Assembly: GCA_012911965.1 (NCBI GenBank)
Contig: SMDP01000005.1
Location: 1-40,245 of the forward strand
Source of the DNA: Geitlerinema sp. P-1104
GTDB taxonomy: Bacteria > Cyanobacteriota > Cyanobacteriia > Cyanobacteriales > Geitlerinemataceae
DNA: 40,245 nucleotides
Direction of reading: 5' to 3'
Shown here: one piece after another, positions 7,681 to 15,030 of the stretch
Numbering within the stretch: position 1 is the stretch's first letter
How the letters are laid out: each line of letters starts with the position of its first letter
Notes under the pieces: model-generated
What the model saw: the letters and a program-made list of their open reading frames with translations, nothing else
Told to the model about the DNA's origin: nothing
Databases searched by the model: none
Translations under genes and position numbers: made by a program

Positions 7681-8870
7681 AGGATTAACCACAATCCCAA
7701 CCCCCAAAAGGGAATCCAGCGTAGGCCCCGCCGAGGATGGCCGGGGGGCATAATCCCACCCAGGATTATCCCTTGGAAGACACTAAATAGAACAATATCC
7801 AGAGCGAAGGCAATCGTGACGCGATCGCCCCGTAACATCTGGCCAAAGAACCCTAGGCGTTCCCCAACTCCACCCACATCCCCCACCGCCAAAAACCAAA
7901 CCACCGCGATCGCCCCCACAACCAAACCCGTCCAGCCAAAAGAACGAGCAATAAACCCCTTCCCCCGACTCTGTTGCAGATCTGGCTCAGTCGTACAGCG
8001 CAGCCCCATATAGGGTAAAAGAAAGATATTCGTCAAAAACATCGCCCCCAGCCAAATCAGAGGGCGAGGGAGGCGGTAGCCCCGAGGATCTGCCAACAGC
8101 AGGGGCAGAAACATAAAAATCCAGGCTTCCGCAAAATTAAAAAAGGCCTGAGTCACCGGATGCACCGGGGGAGACTCCAACACCGTCAGCCCCAACTGAT
8201 TCACAATCGGCAGCACAAAAAAGAAATTCAACGACTCATCAAGGAGTTCCTGAATCGTCTCAGGTTGCAACGCCCAGAGGGGATCTCCAGGAAGCAACAG
8301 ATCCTTGGGAGAGAGAATCAACACCCCCAAGTAGATCACCGTAAAGATCCACAGACAGGCCCCATAACCCGGATAGAGTTGAGCCGACGACTGGGGCGAC
8401 GACTGGGGCGACGATTCAGACGCAGCTGGTTTTAAGAACCGTCGCGCCAGAGGGGCAACAAACCGGACAATCAACAGTGCAAATCGACCTAACTTGAGAG
8501 GAGGTTCCGAAATATCACGAGCAAACACCAACTTGCCCGTCTCCGCTGAAAAGCGATAGAACCCCACCCCTCGGCCATTGGGAAACGGAATCCCCGCCAA
8601 TTCAATATGCCAAAGCAGGGCCACCGTCTCCCCCTCTCCCTCAGCACAATCATCAATCACAAACAGCAAATCCTCAGGAACATTGCCACAAGTTTCCGCA
8701 AAAAACCCCCGAACCTCAGCCGCACCCAAAAACGTCTTACGGAAATTCACATCCTCATAGACACAGCCCTCATCCACATAAACCAACGCCCCCTCCACAT
8801 CCCGCCGGTTAATCGCCTCATACAAAGCCGTAATCCGTTCCCGCTTCGACAACTCCCTTAAATCACCCAT
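7677..8870 (-). CDS. NTF2/SnoaL-like domain fused to a polytopic membrane domain
   Basis: This 397-residue fusion has two parts. Residues 1 to about 130 form an NTF2/SnoaL-like fold ([28 protein letters not shown], then [15 protein letters not shown] and the strand [26 protein letters not shown]), a small-ligand-binding scaffold. A linker of about 20 residues contains a 12-bp tandem repeat giving [10 protein letters not shown]. The rest has about six transmembrane segments ([89 protein letters not shown]). The membrane half resembles uncharacterised cyanobacterial and algal proteins. No function is known. The stop codon shares CTAG with the recR stop (4-bp convergent overlap). Confidence 0.75.
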   Translation of the reverse strand: MGDLRELSKRERITALYEAINRRDVEGALVYVDEGCVYEDVNFRKTFLGAAEVRGFFAETCGNVPEDLLFVIDDCAEGEGETVALLWHIELAGIPFPNGRGVGFYRFSAETGKLVFARDISEPPLKLGRFALLIVRFVAPLARRFLKPAASESSPQSSPQSSAQLYPGYGACLWIFTVIYLGVLILSPKDLLLPGDPLWALQPETIQELLDESLNFFFVLPIVNQLGLTVLESPPVHPVTQAFFNFAEAWIFMFLPLLLADPRGYRLPRPLIWLGAMFLTNIFLLPYMGLRCTTEPDLQQSRGKGFIARSFGWTGLVVGAIAVVWFLAVGDVGGVGERLGFFGQMLRGDRVTIAFALDIVLFSVFQGIILGGIMPPGHPRRGLRWIPFWGLGLWLIL

Positions 8871-8880
8871 AATTTCCCTA

Positions 8881-9059
8881 TTGCCTATTGCCTATTGCCT
8901 AGGGCGACCACAAGGGTACGCCCCTACATCTTTGCTATTGCCTATTGCCTAGGGCGACCACAAGGGTACGCCCCTACATCTTTGCTATTTATTGCCTATT
9001 GCCTAGGGCGACCACAAGGGTACGCCCCTACATCTTTGCTATTTATTGCCTATTGCCTT
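8881..9059. repeat. Three tandem copies of a palindromic interspersed repeat with CTATTGC heptamers
   Basis: A 39-base unit recurs at 8901-8939, 8951-8989 and 9005-9043 with no difference seen. Its core (8902-8927, 8952-8977, 9006-9031) begins GGGCGACC, ends CGCCCCTAC and can fold on itself (AGGGCG with CGCCCCT). Units are separated by 11 to 15 bases of the 7-bp word CTATTGC. A fourth core copy with three differences lies at 34899-34924. There is no coding content; open frames through it are artefacts of the repeat. Confidence 0.9.
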
Positions 9060-9068
9060 CTCCCCCCT

Positions 9069-9159
9069 ATTCCCTGTTCCCTGTTCCCTATTCCCTATTC
9101 CCTATTCCCTGTTCCCTGTTCCCTGTTCCCTGTTCCCTATTCCCTATTCCCTATTCCCT
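9069..9159. repeat. Heptamer tandem repeat (RTTCCCT) x 13
   Basis: Thirteen uninterrupted 7-bp units alternate ATTCCCT and GTTCCCT. This is the short tandemly repeated repetitive (STRR) class known from cyanobacteria. The last CTA of the array is the complement of the TAG stop of alanine dehydrogenase (9158-9160), so the array reaches into that gene's stop codon. Confidence 0.95.
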
Positions 9160-10249
9160 ACAAATCCCCAAACACCTCCCGCACCGCCGGATGAACCAAC
9201 TGATGATCCCGTACATTCACCCCAGACGCGATCGCCCCATTCGTCTCAATCGCCTTAGCCCCCGCCTCCGCCAACATCAACACATAGGGAAGCGTACTGT
9301 GATTCAACGACTGAGTCGCCGTGCGAGGAACCGAACCCGGCATATTGGGAACCCCATAATGCAAAACATCCGCAACCAAATACGTCGGTTCCGTATGAGA
9401 CGTAGGGCGAATCGTCTCAATACAGCCCCCCTGATCCACCGCCACATCCACAATCACAGCCCCTGGCTTCATGCGATGAACCAAATCTTGGGAAACCAGC
9501 ATCGGCGGTTTACGCCCCAACACCAACGCCGCCCCCACCAGTAAATCCGCCTCCGGAACCGCCGCCTCAATCGTCAGGGGACTACTATATTGCAACTCCA
9601 CCCGGGAACCGAAGAGAGTTTCCAGATACGAGAGGCGATCGAGATTAATATCAAAAATCCGCACTCGCGCCCCCAAACCAATCGCCACCCGGGCCGCCTC
9701 CGTTCCCACAACGCCCCCACCAAGAATCACCACATCTCCCGGAGGAACCCCCGGAACACCGCCCAAAAGCACCCCCCGGCCCCCCTGAGGCCGTTCCAAG
9801 AAATGGGCCCCAAACTGCACCGAAAGCCGTCCCGCAATCACACTCATCGGCGCCAAAAGCGGCAAACGGCCATCGGGGAGTTGAACCGTCTCATAAGCGA
9901 TCGCCAAAATCCCCGACTCCATCAGCGCCTCCGTCAACCGCCGTTCCGCCGCCAAATGGAGATACGTAAACAGAATGCGATCGCCCCCACCGCCATTAAG
10001 AAACCCATATTCCTCCGGCAGAGGTTCCTTCACCTTCACCACCATCGGCCGTTCCCAAGCCAACGCCGCCGACTCCACCACCGTCGCCCCCACCAGGCGG
10101 TAGTCCTCATCCGTAAATCCAGAACCCACCCCCGCCTGAGTTTCCACAAAAACCCGATGGCCGCGATCGCCCAAAACCCGAACACTTTGTGGACTCAACC
10201 CCACCCGAAACTCACGGTTCTTAATTTCCTTAGGAACACCAATATCCAT
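9158..10249 (-). CDS. ald: Alanine dehydrogenase
   Basis: This 363-residue cytoplasmic enzyme interconverts L-alanine and pyruvate plus ammonia using NAD(H). The N-terminus MDIGVPKEIKNREFRVGL is characteristic of the family. The pyruvate-binding region holds VKVKEPL (Lys) and TYLHLAA (His), and a Rossmann segment VVILGGGVVGTEAARVAIGLGARV binds the nucleotide. The late motif VADVLHYGVPNMPGSVPRTAT is diagnostic of alanine dehydrogenase against the related pyridine nucleotide transhydrogenase alpha subunit. I chose the ATG at 10247-10249; an upstream start would add six residues. The stop codon lies within the edge of the TTCCCT heptamer array. No promoter consensus or NtcA site is obvious upstream. 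Confidence 0.95.
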   Translation of the reverse strand: MDIGVPKEIKNREFRVGLSPQSVRVLGDRGHRVFVETQAGVGSGFTDEDYRLVGATVVESAALAWERPMVVKVKEPLPEEYGFLNGGGGDRILFTYLHLAAERRLTEALMESGILAIAYETVQLPDGRLPLLAPMSVIAGRLSVQFGAHFLERPQGGRGVLLGGVPGVPPGDVVILGGGVVGTEAARVAIGLGARVRIFDINLDRLSYLETLFGSRVELQYSSPLTIEAAVPEADLLVGAALVLGRKPPMLVSQDLVHRMKPGAVIVDVAVDQGGCIETIRPTSHTEPTYLVADVLHYGVPNMPGSVPRTATQSLNHSTLPYVLMLAEAGAKAIETNGAIASGVNVRDHQLVHPAVREVFGDL

Positions 10250-10316
10250 AAACGCCCCACCCAGCAAACAAACAAATCCCCCCCATTCTATACCAGTCCC
10301 CCAATCCCCTCTCCCC

Positions 10317-10347
<31 letters not shown>

Positions 10348-10357
10348 TCTTCCCCCC

Positions 10358-10385
10358 TTGCCTTATCAACAGAAATTCCTACAAT
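10358..10385 (+). promoter_or_regulatory. Candidate promoter of the Hlip gene
   Basis: TTGCCT (10358-10363) and TACAAT (10380-10385) are separated by 16 bp, with transcription expected to start about 20 bases before the ATG at 10414. The -35 hexamer lies at the end of the repeat-derived tract. No HLR1 tandem site is seen next to it. Confidence 0.45.
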
Positions 10386-10413
10386 AGAAACATCCCCAAC
10401 TTTGTTAAGTTTT

Positions 10414-10587
10414 ATGAGCCAATCCCCTGAACCCTCCGTCACTCCCAATCTCACCGAGCCTAAATTTGGATTTAACCAATATGCCGAACGGCTCAATGGT
10501 CGTGCCGCGATGATTGGCTTCATTGCCGCCCTCGCCATTGAATACCTATCGGGCCAGGGACTCTTAGCCTGGTTAGGCCTGATCTAG
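10414..10587 (+). CDS. High-light-inducible protein (Hlip/Scp), one-helix chlorophyll-binding protein
   Basis: This 57-residue thylakoid protein has the chlorophyll a/b-binding motif F-x-x-x-AERLNGRAAMIGFIAAL, in which Glu and Arg form the inter-helix ion pair and Asn is a pigment ligand. Such proteins dimerise, bind chlorophyll and carotenoid, and protect photosystem II assembly intermediates and chlorophyll synthesis under excess light. The single membrane helix covers about residues 32-52. I use the ATG at 10414; a TTG four codons earlier is also open. It is followed 36 bp later by a small membrane protein gene on the same strand. Confidence 0.93.
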   Translation: MSQSPEPSVTPNLTEPKFGFNQYAERLNGRAAMIGFIAALAIEYLSGQGLLAWLGLI

Positions 10588-10629
10588 TTTCGGCGATCGA
10601 GTAGGATCAAGATAGATGAGGGTGTGGGA

Positions 10630-11001
10630 ATGCCGTCTGACACGACCATTGCACCACACCCTTCTCATCTGTCTCATCTATCCGTCGCGGACTATACCGT
10701 TAAAACTCTCATGAATGCTGTTTGGCATCGATTTCTCAAGCCCTTCTACCGTAAAGAACCGGTTTCTAGCTTTATTTTGACCGTCGGAGCCGTAGATGTT
10801 GCCCTAGGAGGTCTAGGCAGTTATAGCTCCCTCCTACTTTTAGGCATGGGAACCATGACTGGGGCGATCGCCCTACGCTGGTGGCAAAGCCAACGGGCCG
10901 ACAAACATCGCCCTCAAGAATCGCTCCCCGAATACTATCTCGCCCCAGGCGTTAGCTCCCAACCGCTACCCCGTCTTAACCCCAGCAAACATCGCCGTTA
11001 A
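10630..11001 (+). CDS. Small conserved cyanobacterial membrane protein
   Basis: I do not recognise a named family. The 123-residue product has a polar N-terminus rich in His and Ser, then the basic segment WHRFLKPFYRKEPVSSF, then two hydrophobic stretches (ILTVGAVDVALGGLGSYSSLLLLGMGTMTGAIALRWW) and a polar tail ending NPSKHRR. A GAGG eight bases before ATG 10630 supports that start. GTG at 10624 and the internal ATG at 10711, which gives MNAVWHRFLKPFYRKEP, are alternatives; the latter would leave just the well-structured part. It follows the Hlip gene closely and could share its transcript, which would suggest a thylakoid role, but that is inference. Confidence 0.6.
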   Translation: MPSDTTIAPHPSHLSHLSVADYTVKTLMNAVWHRFLKPFYRKEPVSSFILTVGAVDVALGGLGSYSSLLLLGMGTMTGAIALRWWQSQRADKHRPQESLPEYYLAPGVSSQPLPRLNPSKHRR

Positions 11002-11104
11002 TCCATAACTCAGAGAGTTTTGCCCGTCTGGGGACAGGAACAGGGTAAAATACAAGCCATTGGTTTCGACTCAGCCAATGTTCTGGTCACCACATATCGT
11101 CACT

Positions 11105-11527
11105 ATGGTTCCCCTGCCTGATAATCGTCCCCAAAACTTATCTCTCGGACCCCTAGAAGCCGAAATCTTAGACATTATCTACGACCTCAAAGAGGTGACC
11201 GTCAAAGATGTTCACGATCGCATCTTGGCCGATCCTGACCGCGAACTCGCCTACGCCTCCGTCACCACAGTGATGCGTCGTCTAACCAAAAAAGGCTGGC
11301 TTGACTGTGACAAAGCCGATCGCGCCTTTCGTTGGCGGCCGCGCATCTCCCGCGAGCAAGCGCAAATGCTCAAATCCCATGATCGCCTGCAACGCTTTCT
11401 CGCCGTCAGCAGCCCCGATGTGGTCGCCGCCTTTGCCGACAGCCTCGATGTAGACAGCCTAGACCGCCTTGATGCCATCGCTCAACGGATTCAAGCAGTG
11501 CGACGCCAACGGGAGGAACAGTCCTAA
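11105..11527 (+). CDS. BlaI/MecI-family repressor, PetR-like
   Basis: This 140-residue winged-helix regulator of the BlaI/MecI/CopY family has the DNA-binding part LSLGPLEAEILDIIYDLKEVTVKDVHDRI and ELAYASVTTVMRRLTKKGWL, then a dimerisation and cleavage region. In Synechocystis a BlaI protein (PetR) with a BlaR-like membrane protease (PetP) switches between plastocyanin and cytochrome c6 in response to copper. This gene and its neighbour reproduce that layout. TAA of this gene and ATG of the next share one base (11527), indicating coupling. ATG at 11078 and TTG at 11060 are open upstream; I chose 11105 (MVPLPDNRPQNLSLGP) by family resemblance. Assignment to copper control is inferred from the arrangement. 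Confidence 0.85.
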   Translation: MVPLPDNRPQNLSLGPLEAEILDIIYDLKEVTVKDVHDRILADPDRELAYASVTTVMRRLTKKGWLDCDKADRAFRWRPRISREQAQMLKSHDRLQRFLAVSSPDVVAAFADSLDVDSLDRLDAIAQRIQAVRRQREEQS

Positions 11528-12390
11528 TGCACTTGTTGATGATTCTCATGGCTTTGGCGATCGCCCTCGGCTTGCGTCAGGGGAATCTCAACAGCCAAAA
11601 GTCCCCGAAGCCATCCCTAACCAATCTTGAACAACGCTGGCGTTCTGGGATCATCGCCCTGGTGGCCCCAGCCCTGCTCCTGCTCACCACCGCCGTCGCC
11701 GTTCTCTCCATGGGCGCCCAAGGGCAAATGGTATGGCAGGGAACCGGCCTGGCCAGCTATCTCATCTCCTGGCTCTTTCTCCTCAGCGCCCTGATTTGCC
11801 TGATTCATCAAGCCCTGCAACTGTGGCGTACCGTCGCACAGCTCCATCGCTATCCCCAAACCGAGGTTCTCGGCTATCCCTGTCGCATCATCGACGACAC
11901 GGGCCTATTTACCGCTCAAGTGGGAGGCTGGAAACCAGAACTCACCATCACCCAAGGCCTATTAGACCATCTCGACGGCGATCGCCTCGCCGCCGTCCTG
12001 GCCCACGAAGATGGCCATCGAGTCTATCGTGATACCTTCTGGTTCTTCTGGCTCGGCATCTGTTACCGTCTCACCCTCTGGCTTCCCCAGAGTGAGCAGC
12101 TTTGGCAAGATTTGCTACTATTGCGAGAAATTCGCGCCGATGCCTGGGCCGCTCAACAGGTTGACGAACTGCTTCTGGCCGAGTCCCTATTGGATGTGGT
12201 GCGTGCCCCACTACGCTCAACAGCCTCCTTTGAAGCCGCCTTCAGTTGTACCGCTCCCCCCTCTCGCCTAGAACAACGCATCGAGGCTCTTCTCTGTGGA
12301 ATCCATCCCGGCCTACACTTCGGCTGGCAGGGAGTCTTACAACTAGCCTGGGTGTTATTGCCCCTAACCATCATCCCCTTCCACCACTAA
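11527..12390 (+). CDS. M56/BlaR1-type membrane zinc protease, PetP-like
   Basis: This 287-residue membrane metalloprotease would cleave its partner repressor when a signal is present. Hydrophobic segments lie at about residues 1-16, 40-60, 76-97, 170-188 and 268-283. The zinc site is H160-E161-D-G-H164 (HExxH form), with E203 or D207 in LREIRADAWA as candidate third ligands. There is no extracellular penicillin-binding sensor domain as in BlaR1, and the C-terminus is short, which matches the cyanobacterial PetP type. Translation is probably coupled to the repressor gene by the one-base TAATG overlap. menD follows after 34 bp and might be transcribed with it. Confidence 0.82.
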   Translation: MHLLMILMALAIALGLRQGNLNSQKSPKPSLTNLEQRWRSGIIALVAPALLLLTTAVAVLSMGAQGQMVWQGTGLASYLISWLFLLSALICLIHQALQLWRTVAQLHRYPQTEVLGYPCRIIDDTGLFTAQVGGWKPELTITQGLLDHLDGDRLAAVLAHEDGHRVYRDTFWFFWLGICYRLTLWLPQSEQLWQDLLLLREIRADAWAAQQVDELLLAESLLDVVRAPLRSTASFEAAFSCTAPPSRLEQRIEALLCGIHPGLHFGWQGVLQLAWVLLPLTIIPFHH

Positions 12391-12424
12391 CTCAAACCGC
12401 TCACGACTACATCACAAACTCTCT

Positions 12425-14194
12425 ATGGCGGTTGACCCTCGTAACACCAATACTCTCTGGGCCTCGGTTCTGGTTGAAACCCTAGCACGGTTAGGCTTAG
12501 ACCTCGCCGTCATCTGTCCGGGATCTCGCTCGGCCCCTCTGGCCGTGGCCTTTGCCCAACAAGAGCAGATTGAAGCCATCTCCATTCTCGATGAACGCTC
12601 AGCCGCCTTTTTTGCCCTGGGCCATGGGAAACGAACCCATAAACCCGTCGCCCTCATCTGTACCTCGGGAACCGCTGGAGCCAACTTCTACCCTGCCATT
12701 ATTGAAGCTCATGAGTCTCGGGTTCCCCTGCTGGTGCTGACCGCCGATCGCCCCCCGGAGTTACGCCACTGTCAGGCCGGACAGGCCATCGACCAACAGA
12801 AGCTCTATGGCAACTATACAAGTTGGTATAGTGAACTGGCCCTGCCTGAACTCAGTTTGAACCAACTGCGCTATTTACGACAAACCTTAGTCTATGGCTG
12901 GGAGCGGACCGGTTTTCCGGTTCCCGGTGTGGTTCATCTCAACTGTCCCTTTCGTGAACCCCTGGCCCCGGAACCTCAACCTCAAACGCAAGAGTTTGTG
13001 CGGATGTTGGGAGATGGCATCTGGGACGAGTTTTTTGCCGCTGTTATCCCGGAACGGCCAGCGATTCCCCGTCCCTCGGGAGAAAGTCTCGATCGCGCCT
13101 TTGCCGCCTGGTTTAAGAGCGATCGCGGTCTCATTGTCGCCGGTGTAGCTCAACCCCACAACCCCAAACGCTACAGCGAACGAGTGGCCCAACTCGCGAA
13201 AACCATCGGCTTTCCGGTGTTTGCTGAGGCCCTCTCACCCTTGCGTCATTGGGCCTCCCTTAACCCTCAGCTAGTCGTGGGATACGATCTGCTACTGCGT
13301 CATCCTGAGATTGCTGCTAAATTTCAGCCGGATCTGGTGCTGCAACTGGGAGACTTACCCACCAGCAAGGTCTTACGCCAATGGCTACAACAGCTTAATG
13401 CCTTAACTTGGGTCTTAGACCCCGGCGATCGCAATCTCGATCCTCTCCATGGTCGCACGGTTCACCTGCGCCTCGATATCGAGCGTCTACCCATCCCAGA
13501 TCCAGTGGTTCCCCCCAGTCCCTCGCAGTTTTGTCAACAATGGTGTGATGCCGATGCTAAGTTAGCCAGGGCCCTCAGCTCCAAAATGTCCGACACCCGC
13601 CAACTGCGAGAAGCTCAGCTTCCCTGGCTTCTGTCTCACAGTTTGCCCAGTCAACGACAGGTGATGGTGGCTAACAGTACCCCAGTGCGTGATATGGAGT
13701 GGTTCTGGCAACCGAGCGATCGCCAAACACAAGTCTTTTGTAATCGTGGTGCTAATGGGATTGATGGCACTCTCTCAACTGCCATTGGCCTGGCCTATGA
13801 GGGCAAACCCACGGTTCTCATTAGCGGCGATTTGGCGTTTTTACATGATACCAATGGCTTGCTTCTGGCTCAACAATTGAAGGGCCATGGTCATCTAACG
13901 GTGGTACTGATTAATAATCAGGGTGGGGGGATTTTTGAACTCCTGCCAATTGCACAATTTAATCCCCCGTTTCAGGAGTTTTTTTCCACACCACAACAGG
14001 TCAATCTTGAGAAACTTTGTGCCGCCTATGAGATTGCTTACAGCCAAATTAAGTCGGGGGGTGACTTGAAAGATGCCCTACATCAGTTCCCACAACCAGG
14101 AGTGCGGGTTCTAGAACTCAAGAGCGATCGCCCCCAAGATCATGCCTGGCGAGCGCAGCTCTTTTCCCTAGCCTCTCAACTTGAGTTGTTATAG
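12425..14194 (+). CDS. menD: 2-succinyl-5-enolpyruvyl-6-hydroxy-3-cyclohexene-1-carboxylate synthase
   Basis: This 589-residue thiamine-diphosphate enzyme condenses isochorismate with 2-oxoglutarate. In cyanobacteria the pathway leads to phylloquinone, the photosystem I A1 cofactor. Family signatures are CPGSRSAPLAVAF near the start, the ThDP-activating Glu in ILDERSAAFFALG, TSGTAGANFYPAIIEA, the Mg-ThDP motif GDLAFLHDTNGLL and the following NNQGGGIFELLP. Length is normal (about 560-600). It begins 34 bp after the PetP-like protease gene. The gene ends 20 bp before the convergent response regulator. No frameshift or missing motif is seen. Confidence 0.96.
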   Translation: MAVDPRNTNTLWASVLVETLARLGLDLAVICPGSRSAPLAVAFAQQEQIEAISILDERSAAFFALGHGKRTHKPVALICTSGTAGANFYPAIIEAHESRVPLLVLTADRPPELRHCQAGQAIDQQKLYGNYTSWYSELALPELSLNQLRYLRQTLVYGWERTGFPVPGVVHLNCPFREPLAPEPQPQTQEFVRMLGDGIWDEFFAAVIPERPAIPRPSGESLDRAFAAWFKSDRGLIVAGVAQPHNPKRYSERVAQLAKTIGFPVFAEALSPLRHWASLNPQLVVGYDLLLRHPEIAAKFQPDLVLQLGDLPTSKVLRQWLQQLNALTWVLDPGDRNLDPLHGRTVHLRLDIERLPIPDPVVPPSPSQFCQQWCDADAKLARALSSKMSDTRQLREAQLPWLLSHSLPSQRQVMVANSTPVRDMEWFWQPSDRQTQVFCNRGANGIDGTLSTAIGLAYEGKPTVLISGDLAFLHDTNGLLLAQQLKGHGHLTVVLINNQGGGIFELLPIAQFNPPFQEFFSTPQQVNLEKLCAAYEIAYSQIKSGGDLKDALHQFPQPGVRVLELKSDRPQDHAWRAQLFSLASQLELL

Positions 14195-14214
14195 GCTGAG
14201 CGCTGACTGGGTCA

Positions 14215-14895
14215 TTAACCGCCATTTTGCAGAAGATGAAACTGTCGCAGCAAGGTCACATTTTCCGGTGTTAAGAGTTTCTGCATTTCCTCCACTTGAT
14301 TCAGCAGGGAAATTTCTCGGGAAAACTCTTCTTCTAAAATACTAATATAACGTTCCTGAGCTTCGGGGCTTTTTTGAGCCTGCAACATCGTCAAAGCCAT
14401 CTTGATATTCGACATGGGCCGACGCAGTTCTTGGTTGAGATTGGTCATTAAACCATCCTTGGCATCCAAAAACTCTTGCAATTGACTCAACTCGTCTGAC
14501 AGGGTTGACAGCCGAGTCACCATCACCTCTTGCTTCTTAAAGCGGGCCTCAATCGCCCGTAGTAATTCATCAGCATCAAAAGGTTTTACTAAGTAGTCAT
14601 CAGCTCCCATTTCAAACCCCTGACGCATATCAGAGCGATCGGTTTTCGCCGTCAAGAAAATAAAGGGAATCAGAGCAGTTTCCACATCAGCTTGTAGTGT
14701 TTGCAACACCTGATAGCCATCCATCTCCGGCATCATGACATCACAGACAATTAGATCCGGGGACTCCTGACGAGCGCAAGCCACCCCAGTCTCTCCGTCA
14801 CTGGCCCCCATCACCTCAAACCCCTCCAAACGGAGGATTTTCATAATGTTTTTCTGCAACACCTGTTCGTCTTCGACAACCAATATCTTTTTCAT
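14215..14895 (-). CDS. Response regulator with C-terminal pseudo-DHp (HisKA-like) domain
   Basis: Residues 1 to about 120 are a complete receiver domain: the acidic pair in VVEDE, phosphoacceptor Asp52 in CDVMMPEMDG, Thr82 in FLTAK and Lys104 in YLVKPF. A helix follows, then residues about 150-215 resemble the dimerisation/phosphotransfer domain of a histidine kinase, but the H-box reads NQELRRPMSNIKMAL, with Gln155 in place of the phosphorylated His. No ATPase domain follows. The most similar DHp in this window is that of the PAS-GAF kinase at 20578-23226, not the adjacent kinase. I chose ATG 14893-14895 (MKKILVVEDE) over the upstream ATG. It is 135 bp behind the CBS-PAS kinase on the same strand, probably in one operon. 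Confidence 0.88.
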   Translation of the reverse strand: MKKILVVEDEQVLQKNIMKILRLEGFEVMGASDGETGVACARQESPDLIVCDVMMPEMDGYQVLQTLQADVETALIPFIFLTAKTDRSDMRQGFEMGADDYLVKPFDADELLRAIEARFKKQEVMVTRLSTLSDELSQLQEFLDAKDGLMTNLNQELRRPMSNIKMALTMLQAQKSPEAQERYISILEEEFSREISLLNQVEEMQKLLTPENVTLLRQFHLLQNGG

Positions 14896-15030
14896 GGTTT
14901 TTAGTCCGCGATGATCGTGATCTTTAACGATCCTCAAGTATCAAGACAACAACGTCAAGCCTGATTCTACACCCTCCGGGTAGACTTTACCAGCGACTCT
15001 AGGGCGATGTTAACGAACTTTACAGATGAC

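Noticed and set aside
8901..9043. Three evenly spaced 39-base repeats that look like a CRISPR array
   Set aside because: The intervals are only 11-15 bases, are themselves repeats (CTATTGC words), and no cas gene is near.
8895..9544. Long plus-strand ORFs with repeated RATTRVRPYIFAI and PCSLFPVP motifs
   Set aside because: They are translations of the tandem repeats and the antisense of alanine dehydrogenase.
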